Both the position numbers and the translations under genes were made by a program. A stretch of DNA of 64,000 nt from positions 1-64,000 of the forward strand of contig JAHLKC010000059.1 of the NCBI GenBank assembly GCA_025449115.1, read 5' to 3'. The notes beneath the pieces were generated by a model that did not search any database, had not been told where the DNA came from, and saw only the letters and a list, made by a program, of their open reading frames with translations. Source of the stretch: Chytridium lagenaria (taxonomy: Eukaryota; Chytridiomycota; Chytridiomycetes; Chytridiales; Chytridiaceae). Shown one piece after another: positions 48,767-63,100 of the stretch. Positions within the stretch are counted from its first letter, which is position 1; each line of letters opens with the position of its first letter.

Positions 48767-49898
48767 TCACCATGGGCAACCTGATTCCATGTCTGTTCTG
48801 GGCCCCGTGTACACCGGTCCGTAGAAGTCATCTTGCTTAGCAACATTTGCCCTCACTCTACTTTCTTCAGCGTCGGAGTCGGAGTCGTCAGAATCACTTG
48901 ACCGTTTTTTCTTCTTATTCTTCTTCTTCTTCTTCTTGTCCTTCTTTGAGTCCTTAGACTTCTTCTTTTTCTTCTTGGAACTTGACTCCTTTTTTCTCAA
49001 TGAGCTCAGCTCTCCCAATGCATCGACGTAGTGGTGCATACTTTGGTCATCGTAGTTTTCAATATCTAAACGTGGATGTATCCATCTGTGAAGAGTTTGT
49101 CGAGACGGACAGGCCCAACTTTTCCTCGTCCACGAAAGGTTTTCAATGGTTCCGCTGATGAAGAGTGAGCAGGCTTTTCTTTTTCATCGCCTTCCGGTGA
49201 ACTTGCTCTGCCCAAATCTGTGTCTTCTTTATGATGTTGAGGCTTAGGGGAACGACTTCTTGAGTTAGTTCGTAAATGTTTCCTTTCCGAGTGGTCTCGT
49301 GAGTCAGCCCGTAAGCGTTTTCTTTCCAACTGCTCTCTCGAATCAGCCCTAGAACAATCCCTTTCGAGACTTGTGTCAGTCCGCTTCCTTTTAGCCACAT
49401 CCCGATCACACGAATGCCTATACGGATTAGAAAATATCAAACCCCTTGTCGCTTACCTTGAGTCATCCTTTCTATTTTTCCGATCTCTTTTGTCTTTATT
49501 CGAACTAAGCGGCTCCATTCTTTTTAATTTGTCAGTGGCATCACGGCGAAGTTGATCTAATAACGCCTTATTATGGTTGCTGGTGCTTTTGACGACACTT
49601 GCAAGAAATTTTAAATTCGGCTTTGGTAAGCTATGTATATTTAGCTGTTGTCTACCAAATAAACCTATACCGTTGTCTCTTCTCGGCATCCAAGTAAGCA
49701 TCTAGTCCGCTTTTCGAGTACTTGTCCTCAGATTCCAGAGATTCTTTTAATATCAACTCTGCTACATAATTTTCAATCTCTTTTCTGATATCGAGCTGGA
49801 TCCGCCTGAGCTCGCCTTAAGTCAATAATCAGCCATATTTATCAGGCTCCACTTACTCTTTTAACAATTTCAGCCACAACATCGTCGACGTAGCCCAT
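48767..49898 (-). CDS. Lysine- and SR-rich nuclear protein
   Basis: ATG at 49898 gives MGYVDDVVAEIVK, followed by introns and the helical segments IQLDIRKEIENYVAEL and DAYLDAEKRQRYRF, a conserved-looking block KPNLKFLASVVKSTSNHNKALL (near 49590-49630, read in two pieces), then an Arg/Ser/Asp-rich region (repeats like SERKHLR, LERKRLR near 49280-49340) and a poly-lysine stretch near 48900-48990. The last part is YVDALGELSSLRKK (49000-49030) and an acidic Ser/Asp tract. This composition suggests a nuclear-speckle or splicing-associated protein, NKAP/SR-like, but I do not recognise a named family. It is divergent from KIN17 with only 70 bases between start codons. Ends with TGA at 48767. Confidence 0.6.
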
Positions 49899-49968
49899 AC
49901 CAACTTAATAATAATAGTCAGAAGGTTTGTCAGATAGTTATCGAATTTGTACCACATCTTAGTCCAAC

Positions 49969-51124
49969 ATGGGTGGTGACGGGTTCATGACGCCGAAGGC
50001 AATAGCCAACAAAATAAAGGTAAAGAAAAATCATTCGAACATGTCTTAACAGTGCTAGGCAAAAGGACTGCAAAAATTACGATGGTACTGCCAAATGTGT
50101 GAGGTATGCTGGGACTTCATGACTGTTTGGTGTGTTTATGCATGTGGCTGAGGCCTTTTCAGAAACAATGTAGAGATGAGAACGGGTTCAAGGTAAAGAG
50201 ATTTAGAGTCATTCACTAACTATTTAAAGTGTCATGTTTCATCTGAAGCGCATCAACGGCAGATGATGATATTGCCGAGACCCCTGATAAGTTCTCAATA
50301 TGTACTCAACAAACTTTAAGAACGACTTTTTAAAAAGTCCTATCAAGAAGGTAGGGTTTTTTCTTGATCAGTCTTATACGTTGAAGTCACGGTACAAAGC
50401 GAGTGCATGCGAATTTAGTTTATCAAGAGTACATCAGTGATAAAAATCATTATCATATGAACGCAACACGATGGCATTCTCTTGCGGAATTTGTGAAATT
50501 ACTGGAAGAGAGGGCTATTTGCGAAATTGATGAGACAGAGAAAGGGTGGTTTCTTCGGTGGATAGACAAAAGCCCAGAGGCATTGGCTCGGCAAGCGGTA
50601 TATTTTACATTAAATCTCATAAGTAATATTACTGCAGGCCATCGAGAAAAAAAGAAAGATCTGAGAAAAGTGAGGAGGAAAGAGAATCGAGGCTATTAGC
50701 CGAGCAAATTGAAAAGGCTCAAGCAGCCGCTGCCCTTGCACAATCGGTACTTCTATATTTTTATTATCGTAATTAATTTGTTTCGTAGGAGTTTACAGAT
50801 TTAAAACGAGATAATGTCAATGAGCCTATTAAACTCTCTTTGACAGATTTAAGACCAAAAGAAGCGACCAGTAGACCTTTAATTTCTTCGGCCGTGTCAT
50901 TTTCTAAAACCTCTGCAAAACCTTCGTGGTTAAGAGAGTCCCCCAAGTCATCTGTCCTGAAAAGATGCTCCGTCAACGATTTTGAAAGTCGAGGCGCCTT
51001 TGAAAGGATCGTCATTACCTCCACCGAAAAAGTTGACGGCCATGGAACAAATCATGGAGGATGCAAAACGAAAACGTCAACGACAGGACGGTCGACCAGA
51101 TTATCTTAAGCGCCCGCGCCAATA
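49969..51124 (+). CDS. KIN17 DNA/RNA-binding protein
   Basis: KIN17 is a conserved nuclear zinc-finger protein linked to replication, repair and splicing. The N-terminus MGGDGFMTPKAIANKIK, then KGLQKLRWYCQMCEKQC with RDENGFKCH and SSEAHQRQM, is almost the family consensus and forms the C2H2 finger. Downstream, ANLVYQEYISDKNHYHMNAT (near 50412-50470) and DETEKGWFLRWID fit the winged-helix domain. The C-terminal part is Lys/Glu/Ser-rich and in the corrected frame ends RPDYLKRPRQ-TAA. No KOW/SH3 tail, as in shorter fungal forms. Introns near 50018-50056, 50105-50160, 50194-50230, 50351-50398 and two more. Shifts of one base near 50320 and 50965. Confidence 0.9.
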
Positions 51125-51193
51125 AAAACTTCTTAGGCTGCAGACGCCAAACAAGCTGACTTTGTTCAGTTTTTTAGTTATATCACAGTTTGC

Positions 51194-54100
51194 ATTTCAT
51201 ATGTGCAGTCCTCATGAAGATGGCACCTCCAAGTATATCCGTACTGAAGGGCCAGACCGCTTGGATTATCGCGCTGCTAACAATATGTATACTTCAGCAA
51301 GTTTGTGTGAGTCTTGAGGAAAGGTTATGTATTTGTCCTACGCCACTTTGGATCACTTGGAAGAGCACAGTTAGGCGCATTTAAAAGTTTAATTAGGAAT
51401 GTCAAAGAAACTCTGACAAACTCGCTCGGACATGGACTCGGGCACCTTCAAAATCGCATCGCAGTGGCTTTGCCAGTTACGCCCGCCGCCAAACAGGCTT
51501 CCCCAATGACCTTAATGATTCAATCACATCAGAAATGATATCTGAGGTCAGATTGATCAATATTTTATAACATAATCATATTATGCAGATGGAGAATCGA
51601 CCAGAATCTGCCAATAGTATTTGAAGAAGTCTTCGAGGAAGCGATAAGGACACGTTGCCAGCCATTAAAGAAATCCTTTGAAGTATAGATGATTTTAAGC
51701 AGCTGCTGACTATTTAGGTATTTTCAAAAAGTATTCAGGTGCTCTCCAAGCTGTCTGTAGGGGATCAAATTGAAGACAAATTAAAAAGACTTTGCCAAAA
51801 TGATTGGGGAGCAAACAGTATTTTTATCGCCAATGCGATAATCGGTATATCTTTATCAGATAGCTGTATCGATGCCGTCTTAATCAAGCTCCTTAGGTTG
51901 GTTTATACTTTAATTTTTCTGAAACTTGCGTTTTTTCAAAGGGAACTAAAAAATACTGATATTATCGAGAGCCCGGCGCTTCTAAGGCTTATTTTGACTT
52001 TTCCCAAAGTGGTTTTTGATTCAATTCTCTTCATACAATGATTAATTTTTTATAGGAAACCACAACTAAAGTCCTTAAAGATATCATTACATACTTCAGT
52101 AGCAAGTTGGGCAATTTATCAGAGAAATTGTTAGAAGATGATATCGTTTCGTTTTAAACATTTCTTTTTAGATCTGATGGTAGAAATACTTTAGCAGCGA
52201 GTAGTGAGAAAATTCGAATTCATGGAACGGTTCTGTCGTATATTTGTTTTGCTCTGAAGCAGAATAATGCTCTACAAGAAGAATGGACGAAATGGAGTAA
52301 AGGAATTTTTTATACTTCCTTAAAACCGTTCGAGATATCATTTTTACTAGCTTGTGCAGAGAACTCAAGGTATGTATTCCCAAAATATTTTTCTCACGGC
52401 TTTGCAAGATTGGAGCTTTATGTAGTGTAATGATATTTTGTCTCTACTGACAAAGCCAGGCCATGAATCTTTTAAAAAGTCTTATACTGAAATCGTACAA
52501 ATCACAATTTTTTTACTGTATGAATGTTAAAGGTTTGCAGCTTGACTTAATTTTCATTAAACTCTGGACAGGTCTTCCGAAAACAAGCCACAGTCTTGAC
52601 AAAGAATTTATGATGGTAACTCGAGCCTGCGGGCAATGGGACTCGGTAGCCGCAAACCTCATTCAATTATCTTTCACCTTGATGGACACCGGGAATGCTG
52701 CATGTATATGGGTCTTCGTATTGTGATAGCTGATTGAATTTAAGCAACTAAAAAGGATGAATCGCGCTTTACCGCAACAAATGCCGCGGCCTTAGGAGCA
52801 AAGTATGATTTCCTTTCCTTATACTGTCAATTATTTATTGTTACTTAGAATTCTTGCTGATTTACTTTCGAATCAACCCAACCGGCGAGCCGTTATTTTA
52901 GAGCAAATTCTTTCTCGGATATTGCAATCAGGATCTACATCTCCGGTGCTGTTCAGTGTTTTCGATAAAACTCTAGCTATGAACATGAATGCCTTCTCCG
53001 AACATCTCAATTACTTTCGCAAGCTATCACATATCTGCCAACTTTGCAGCTTGAAAATGGATGTTTGGTAAATTTGGCTCTGTTTTCAATGTATTGACCC
53101 TGCCAGTTCATCGACACACTCCTCCCATTCGCAAAAGGAATCAGAAGCTATTCGCAATTCTCTGATGTTAACTTGCAGAAAAGGAATTTTTAGCAAGGTG
53201 CAGACTAATATACAATAATCTCACCTAATTTTTAGTCTCTAGAGGCTCGGAAATTCTCTTGTATCGCGTTTTTGGGTCTTCTAAGTCTCTCCGAACAACC
53301 CCAGGAGTGCAGTTCGCAAGGCGTTTACTGGCCTACATCACAAGACAGTCAGATTTTATGTTCGTATATATATACATTTTGTTCGATTTAATCTTGTTTA
53401 TTAGCCACACTCCGAAAGGCTTTGTCTTTACAATCCGAAGTTCGAAATCTCGTGTATACTGGTCTAAATAGCGTGCTTCAATCTCAACAATGGCTAGGTA
53501 CAGTACAATGTATGTCTTTGATTCTAATGTTATTAAAGCGCCTGCAGTCTTGGAAATTATAAGCCCTCATGTAAAACCTATTTATTTGAAATGACTTTGA
53601 CGAAATCCAGTTTCTACAATATTACGAATCTGAAAGTGCAATCAAGTCTCCAGTAAAACTTGATCTATGTGTAAGCCGAGCTGGCGAAAGCTACATCGTA
53701 TCTGGTAAACTAGATTGGCAGGCATGATATTAATTCCGTAGAACCTCTCCACTTTCTGTTGTTATGCTTCGCGGACGTATCGCTGAGTATGCTTTCCTTG
53801 CAAACATGCGTAGATTTAATTTATCCTTAAGTGACTTCGGACCCGACTAAACAATACGAAGACTCTCTACTATCTTTTGCGAAGAGATTATCCGAGTGCG
53901 ATCTGCCTGATTTTGACTTGTTTGGAGAGAAAGGACTGTCCGAAAGGTAATTATTTAAGTCTTGGTTTGAGGACGTCCCTGGAAGTGACATTCTTGCAGC
54001 TACGATATTCAAAAATCACGTATTAAAGGGGATTTGCTCTTAGAAATCTATGAGGTATGGCTTTTATCTCTATACCCTGTGGCTTATATCAACGTTATTA

Positions 54101-56282
54101 ATAGGCCGCGACTCTTTTTATCTTGGTAAGGAGATTGTGTTGGGCAACTCTGAAACACAGCAGATGAGGGTCGACAACACCAGTAGTGATTACATTGGTC
54201 TTGCTGAGAAATTGTGCGGGAGAAAGTTGACGCTTAGCACAAAAATTAAGGAAGCATGGAAGGGGAAAAAAAGTGAGATCTGACCTCTCATGAAGCTTAC
54301 CATTTTAAGTGAAAAAAATAGTACATCATGATATCCTGAGCGTTTGGAATGGGAAGTTTGCCTTTTCAGCATTCCGATTCTTACTTTCAAAAAACTTGTT
54401 TTCGGCCAATGTGGGAGAAGAGACATTAAAATGGGTCTTTTTGGGGATCGAGAAAACTCTTTCTGTGGTATGGGATTTATATGTGCATAAGGACGTTCTT
54501 ATATCGATAGCGACGAGATGAACTTCAAAGCCAAAAAGCGATTTATACGCGGTATATGTTGATATTTTAAGACTTCTTTTGCGAGAATGTTTTGTGAAGC
54601 AAGGAAAGGCAAAGTCAAAGGTGTGTTTTCAAGCCGTTTATTTTAAATTCTATTCACGAGAGGTTTGCGTTTTAACGCGTTTTTAAACCAAAATAGGTCC
54701 AGAAATACATACAATCATCGATGGTAGAAAGTATTCGGTCGATATTTTCTGCTATATCGGAGTACATTCCACAGCAGCTGTTGGAAATCATCGGACTCCT
54801 TCTTCTTGATTTGGAAATGATCGATGCAGAAAGCCGTTCAAACAAATCTTTAGTTTTCTTTAAGTTTTACGGAATGTTGAAGGTTACCGCTCCTTGAGCA
54901 TTGTGCGCGTCCTAAACCCAACTAGAAAATTATCCATGGCTTTTTATCAGAGGACAAAACGCAAAAGGATGCTCTCGCACTTATTCAGACCTTCGAAATC
55001 GTTCTGAAGAGCCTCGTTTTTCATACGGCTGCCAATCTGGAGGACTCGCCTTTCGAGCATTGGGAGGATATGTCTCAATGGCTTTCGGATTTCTGTTATG
55101 TGTACGAGATAAGCGATACGGGACTTGCAAAACATTGCACAAGTTCCTTGATGATTCTTTTGCGGTGGTCTTGGAAGCTGGACAAGGTTCTTTCAGTTCC
55201 AAATATTTTGCTGACAAGAAAAAAAAGCTGGTCACCTTTTCCAAAAAACTTAGAATAGATTTGGGAACCGTTATGGAGAGTGTTGAAGAAAAAGAAGACA
55301 TCATGGCAGGGCTTGACATGGCTATGTAGGCGTTCAGCTTTTCTATATCTAATTCCATAGCGTGCCAATATGGTACAGCTCTACAGTAAGCTGCATAGAT
55401 GATACCTTTGAAATTATGTCCTGGCTCTTAACACAGAAATTTTCGAAGACACTAACCCTGAAGGAAATGGCAAGAAACATCATTCGTCACAAGTTACAAG
55501 TTACTAAACTTTGAACAGCCAAAGAAAAAATTTTTGCTCAAGCTCAGGACTTTCTCTGCAAAAAGATGACGAAGCTGCTGCAGGCGCTTACTATTCTTCA
55601 GCAGTGCAGTCTTTTGGCTCCGCAAAGAGAGCAATTGTTAAAAACTTTGGTGAGGGCTTATAAAGGTGGGTTGAATTGCTTTACAATCGTTAACAAATGA
55701 AGTGATGTGCTCATTGGCGAAGCAAGTGAGTACTAAAATCATTCTGAAATAGTTAATTAGCCTTAGAAATTAAAATACCCAGAAGCGTCGATGGCGTATT
55801 TCTTTCCCTTCTTGAAGCTAATGAAGATTTGAGAGGAGTAATTTAATTGAAAAATAGTGGGTCTAAGTTTTAAAGACGATGAATCAGATAGTTCCTCTCG
55901 TCCATCAAATGGAATCCACCAACGCCGAGACATTGAAGAAGCCCGCAAAACGGCAGCGAAATGGAATTTTATTCACTAAGAAGAAAAGGTAACGTTCCTT
56001 CCCGTAGTGGCTTCTAATTCTGGAAGAATTGTGACAGAATCAAAAACCATGCCGGCTCTCATATTTCAAATCGAACTTTTCGAGCGATTCATCATTTCTT
56101 TGAACAAAAAGTCAAAGGTATCTTTGTTGGCGCGTCTTCACTTCTTCCATTAAATATCCACTCCGCTTTAGGTCAACCTTTTAAAATATGTAAAGCGGAG
56201 TACTGCACGTGATTTTAAAATCATCGAGACCAAAATGCTTCTGTCTTCAGAGGACGAAGAAGAAGAAGAAATGATGAAGTGA
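51194..56282 (+). CDS. FANCI: FANCI homologue (Fanconi anaemia I)
   Basis: FANCI pairs with FANCD2 and is mono-ubiquitinated to direct interstrand crosslink repair. The chain is a helical-repeat solenoid split by many short introns and numerous one-base breaks, but landmarks are clear: KLKRLCQNDWGANSIF near 51780; GQWDSVAANLIQLSFTLMD (52630-52690), which matches the human DHVTQGLVELGFILMD segment; LADLLSNQPNRRAVILEQIL (near 52855-52920); and the C-terminal exon MPALIFQIELFERFII, then LLKYVKRSTARDFKI and an acidic DEEEEE end. These last two match the human C-terminus closely. The acidic tail replaces the metazoan bipartite NLS. The first 500 bases (51194-51700) are the least certain; the start codon is not fixed. 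Ends with TGA at 56280. Confidence 0.8.
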
Positions 56283-56385
56283 TAACAGTTTACATAAGAA
56301 TTTGTTTGTTCAGAATTGTCAGAATTCAAAAAATCAATAGAATTAAGAACGTGTTATTAGTTTGTGAAACGCTAGTAGCCCACAA

Positions 56386-57997
<1,612 letters not shown>

Positions 57998-58050
57998 ACA
58001 TCCATATTTATTTAACATAAACGCTGATTCGTAAAAATAACTTGGAGTGC

Positions 58051-59052
58051 TTATCTTCCTGCACGATCGAAAAGATATGCTGCAGCACGGTCCATATCGT
58101 TGCCAGAGGCACGAAGAGCTGTGACCACCTGATCACGCTCAAAGCCCAACCCAACCAAGGTGGCGATAGAATCTTCCGATGGCTCTGCTGGTCGATGAGC
58201 TGCTCCAGCATTTGCAATATCTCTTGCAGTGGACCTCAAATCCCTGTTTCTTGCTATCGGTGCGGACGACATGATCAAGGGTTGAATGTAACGCGAAAAA
58301 GAACATAGACACCGCTTTGGGAACACGCCATTCTCGTACCGGTAGGTAAGACGATCGATAGATGGAACCGGCTAGTATACCACATAGCCCGCTTACAATC
58401 GATCCAGGAAAGGATGCCCACAAAAAGCTGAAAAATATTTTTAAAAAAAGCAAAGCATGTAGTCGCAAACCTGTGTGCTAATAATGTACAAAAACACCTT
58501 ATCGCTCAATCCAAAACCCAAAATCTTAACACGCACAGTCACAGGCACGTCAATATGATATTGGTATAAAGCCGCAAAAAATCAACCCGTAAGGACCTGC
58601 GGCAGTTCTAGAAAAGCCAAAGCTTTTCCCTGCAAATAGAATCAGGGACGCCAACACAGTTGAGATGGCTGAGGTGACCAATGCGAAAGAACCATATTTT
58701 CGAGGGCCCCATTGCCTCTCAAGCAAGCGAAAATGATATATCAGAAGGGATCCAAAAAGTATCTCAGTGGAACTTGTAAAGGCTAATAGCGGTTAATTGC
58801 GAAGGGATTGAAAGTGAACATGTACCTAGATTCGTTGTCAAAATCTCCATAGCTTAAAGGATCATCAGCCTGCTAAACACTTTAAAGCCAAACCTGAAAA
58901 TGTGAGGCAATATGGGGGAATATTTGCAAGTGGAAGGATGATTTGAAATTAAGGATGGAGCAGACGAGAGAGTTTAATCCCACGGTCAGAAAGATTGCTT
59001 TGGAAACAGGCGCATTATCTTTTTTAACGTAACGGGTTAGCTGCCTTCGCAT
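58051..59052 (-). CDS. UBAC2-like rhomboid pseudoprotease with UBA domain
   Basis: UBAC2 is an ER membrane protein of the inactive-rhomboid group that works in ER-associated degradation. ATG at 59052 (MRRQLTRYV) leads into the conserved start NAPVSKAIFLTVGL and a hydrophobic segment. Several transmembrane stretches follow, including LIYHFRLLERQWG (near 58715), comparable to the family's IYNFRIFERRYG, and SIVSGLCGILAGSIY (near 58375), matching SGLMSGLCYD. The final exon encodes a UBA domain: SIATLVGLGFERDQVVTALR and NDMDRAAAYLFD (58060-58170). No catalytic Ser/His of active rhomboids is evident. One break near 58560. Its stop is 53 bases from the S6K-like stop; its start is 49 bases from the TMEM17 start. 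Confidence 0.8.
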
Positions 59053-59101
59053 AGCTCGTAAAGCATGTAGACTCACAAAACCCTATAAAGTGTACAATAA
59101 C

Positions 59102-59976
59102 ATGAGGGAATGGGTCAGAGCTCATCCCCATCGCATCGCTGTCGAATGTGGAGTTAACGACGACCCACCTGCCGGTCCGGCTGATAACATTCTCTCAATT
59201 CCAACAGTTGGTTGCACGAACTTAACAGTATTTGGACAAACCCCAAATCCTGACATGTCGACCATCTCGAAAACATTGGGATGTCTGGCAGAGAAGGTGT
59301 TTCCAGGATATTCTCGCACAGCGGTGATCCATGTTTCAACCGAAGGTCACATAGGTATGCACAATTCTATTGTACTATATAACTACTGGAGATATTGCGA
59401 ACGGAGCATTCACACGTACTTGCAGGCTATGAGATATCGTCCAACCTCCACTTTCAAATGCTGCTACACTACAACATTTTCCTTTTTCCGATATGGTTCA
59501 TTGGCGAGCTGGTTGTCATAAGATGGAAGGTTCGAATATTCCACACGTGCATGCTTGTATTAATTATTCTATTGGAAAGATTAACTGGTTTCACCCATCA
59601 ACATTCCATGTGCTTTTAATGAACTTTTTCTTTGCTGCCTTTGTCATCGTTGAGCCCATAAGACTATGGCTTGGATACACAGGGAACTTGAAGGAAAGGG
59701 TAAGCTTAATGGAAGTCATGCGCATGCACTTACCAACACACGAAGGTTCCTGACCTCGCCGGCTTCTTCCTCTTTACATGTTTCCCTCAAATCTTCTCAT
59801 GCTTTTATTACATAAGCATTCAACCTAAGCTCGGCAGCGGTTTCTCTATACCGTTTGAGATTGCATTGAACACCGTGTACCTGTTCTTGCTGATACCTGA
59901 AATCTTCTTGGGATATATGGCAGCGCGTGCCATCATCCGAAGTCAGGCTGCATCCTTCTTCCTCCATCTTCAATAA
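59102..59976 (+). CDS. TMEM17: TMEM17-like ciliary transition-zone protein
   Basis: TMEM17 is part of the MKS/tectonic complex, the membrane diffusion barrier at the base of cilia. Four exons join in frame: 59102 to about 59353, 59427-59529, 59581-59699 and 59749-59976. After a hydrophilic N-terminus of about 85 residues come four membrane segments: YNIFLFPIWFIGELVV, LLMNFFFAAFVIVEPIRLWLGY in two pieces, LAGFFLFTCFPQIFSCFYY, and VYLFLLIPEIFLGY. The block EPIRLWLGYTGNLKERVPDL-AGF matches the TMEM17 hallmark (IRLYLGYVGNLQEKVPELAGF) nearly residue for residue. No frameshift is needed. Introns start with GTATGC, GTTCGA and GTAAGC. It ends FFLHLQ-TAA. Confidence 0.9.
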
Positions 59977-60105
59977 ATTAATTGTGTTTAACTTGGCGCA
60001 CATAAAATCTACCGAAAGATCCTCTTTCGAATCTATTTTAAATTTTTAAAAGTCAATTTTAGATTCTTTCTTATTACTTTTTCCCACGGCACGACCTCCC
60101 AGATA

Positions 60106-63100
60106 ATGGAGGGCGGAAAAGTGTATGTTTGCATTATCTGAGGCTCGAGGTGAATCATCCGTGACCATGGCCAGCATTCTCACATACTACAGCTGTGTCT
60201 AAGGAGATTGGAATGGCGTCCATCGACCTTCAGACTGGAGAGCTCCAGCTACGTCAGTTTGCCGATAGTCAGACGTACTTTGAGGTACCTCAATACCTTC
60301 TTCTATCAGAATAATAACTTTTGAAGACGCAACATCTACTATCCTTGCTTGAGCCGAGTAGAGTAGGGAGAGTCTGGTGTGAACCAAAAAAAACTGACAC
60401 GTATTTTTAAGGTCATAATCGCAGAAACGCCATCTAAACAAGAACGCTCACCGCTTTTGTTCCATATTCAGGAGAGTGTTGGAGAGCAAGCCGTTCACAG
60501 CGTGAGTCGAAAATCATTCAACGAGAGTGAAGGTAACTTTCATTAGTAGAAGTTTACTTTACTCACACTAAAAAGGCCTTAAATATGTCTCTGAGTTTTG
60601 CATGAAAAGTGACGTGGCGGCGTTTAGACAGATTCTTTCCAACAAGTAGAGTCTTTTCGAAAATTCAGAACCTAACTCGTCAAGATACTACCTCAATACG
60701 TGTATATCCGCGATATTCAAGTAATTCTGCTACAATGTATATCTCATGGAATGCAGGTTCATGCTTGAAGACCAGAGGATTGTTATTACCAGGAACAGCA
60801 TTCGATTTAAATACGAGTCGACTCGAGGGCACGTGTATATAGGTTTGAAACTGCAGAAGAATATATCTCACACTCCAGATCCAACAACAGAGAGGAATTT
60901 GGAGCTGGTGAGGAATTCGACGAAAACAAAGTCTCTCGACCATCTTTTTGGTACCATACGGAAAACCATCACTCCAATGGGCGGTGAGTCTAGAAAAATA
61001 AGTATTAAGACTGATTATTTCAGGGAGACTCTTGAAGGAGAATATCATGAGCCCCATTAACGGTAGAATACGCTTTTTTTTTGTTCAATTTAAACACCCA
61101 AGGGGAAATAACAGGCTAATTTCAACAGACGAAGTAACATTAAACACAAGACTGAATGCTGTTGAAGGTTCGCATTCGCTTGAATACGCGTTCTAATGCT
61201 GAATTCGTAGAATTAAAGGAGAACGAGGTAATATAAAGAGAGGGCCGTGTCTTTAACCATCAGCCCTTGGATTCGAGATTAAGGACGAAAATGAAGTTGA
61301 TAACGGATATTGACAAAGTCATATCATCGGTAATACTTTTATAATCTTCATTCTCAACTGTCCATTAGTTGGCCTTTAGCTCTAAAAAAGGCCCCGGAAA
61401 AAGCGCTGAAGTTTTTATAAACACAATATTGGAACATAAAACAGCTTATCAAATCCATTCAAGAGATCAGGGATTGTCTACAGGTTGCCAAATCGGAATT
61501 GTTCCAAACAATACTTCAAGTAACGCGCCCATCAATCGATATCTAAAATAGTGCAGGCCCTCTCAAGTGACAGTCTGGAATTTAATGAGTCAGGAAATAA
61601 GCTTCAGAATCAACGAAGACGTTACATTTTCAGAAGAGTCCGATTGGTCTCAGGAATCAAAGATGCTACGCCATCAAAGTATGTGAGGAAGTAAACGAAC
61701 GTTAATGGTTTTCCGAGGCTGGCTTCAACGGGCTCCTTGATATTGGTGAAAATTGCTTTCTCGATCTTAAATAATTTCCTTAGCAAGGCAGACATATAGA
61801 GAGAGCACAAATGACGTGTATGAACTTCTGCGTGAATATTCAGGTACGCCGAGTCAGCTCAGTCTTGTTCACCAAAGTAGAGGAATACGACTTGAGCAAT
61901 CTCAAGGTGACATTTTCACAAGGGAGTGGATATCTACTGCAAGCGACGCTCAAGTTAATATGCGCTAATGTGCATACAGGTGCCTCAATCAAAGTTCGAT
62001 GGATCAAGAGAGGCTTCCACCGGAATTTATTAATTTAAACAAAAAAGAAACACGCTTACCTTTACAAGCTTAAAGCTGGTATTTCAGAGACTATTGGTGA
62101 GGGTATTAATGAAAACATAGATGAGTTGCAATGAAAGAATCCGCGAAAGTCTCACTGAAGTGTAGGAACCGGCCACTACCTTCAACTCTCACCCAGGTCT
62201 AGATACATGATGTCGGATAAGGTAATCCTTGAGCTTATCGAGAAAATTGGAGATTATATCGATATGTTGTACGCAGTTTCAGGTAATATTAATAGTTAGA
62301 AACGACTAATATATCAGATGCCATTGCATTACTAGACATAATATCATCATTTGCTCTGATGGCGCGAAACATTTTCCTACATTCGTCCCAAATTCGGGCA
62401 AACGGTGATATTCTTAATGATCCGCATTAATTCAATTTTTAGACCGCTATTAAGTCAGGAAGACATCCCATAAAGGAAAAATCCAGCGATTCATCATTCG
62501 TCGCAAACGATATATTTTTGCGGAGAAGGATCCAACGTTCAAATTATTACAGGCCCTAACATGAGTGGGAAATCTACGTATCTTCGAACTATAGCTCTCT
62601 TAACCGTGATGGGCCATATCGGCTCATTTATACCAGCTGGTAAGATTGAGCGCCCTTTCTGTTTCATAAAGTTTAGAATTCGCCACTATTCGACTTCATG
62701 ATCGGATTTTGACAAGGATCGGGTCGGATTCGAGTGATGCTTGCCTTTCGTCGTTCACAGCGGAAATGAAGGAGGCCGCCTATGTCTTGAAGACGGCAAC
62801 TGACAAAAGCCTTATCCTTATCGATGAGCTGGGACGAGGTGCGTATGTTCGTTTGTGCAGAGATTTTACAGTTCAGGCTCATCGTACAGTGATGGGTTGA
62901 GCGTTGCAATATCGGTGTGCGAAGAGCTTGTAAAAAAAAGGGTTCTTTTCATATAATTAGATGTTTCTAACCTTAAAGGCCTTCAGTTTCATCGTTACCC
63001 ATTTCCTGCAGCTTGCAGAGATTATGACGTTTTTCCCAAATGTTATCAATCTTCAGCTTTTGGTGGATGTAAGTTTGACCATGCTGATAACTTGGCTAAG

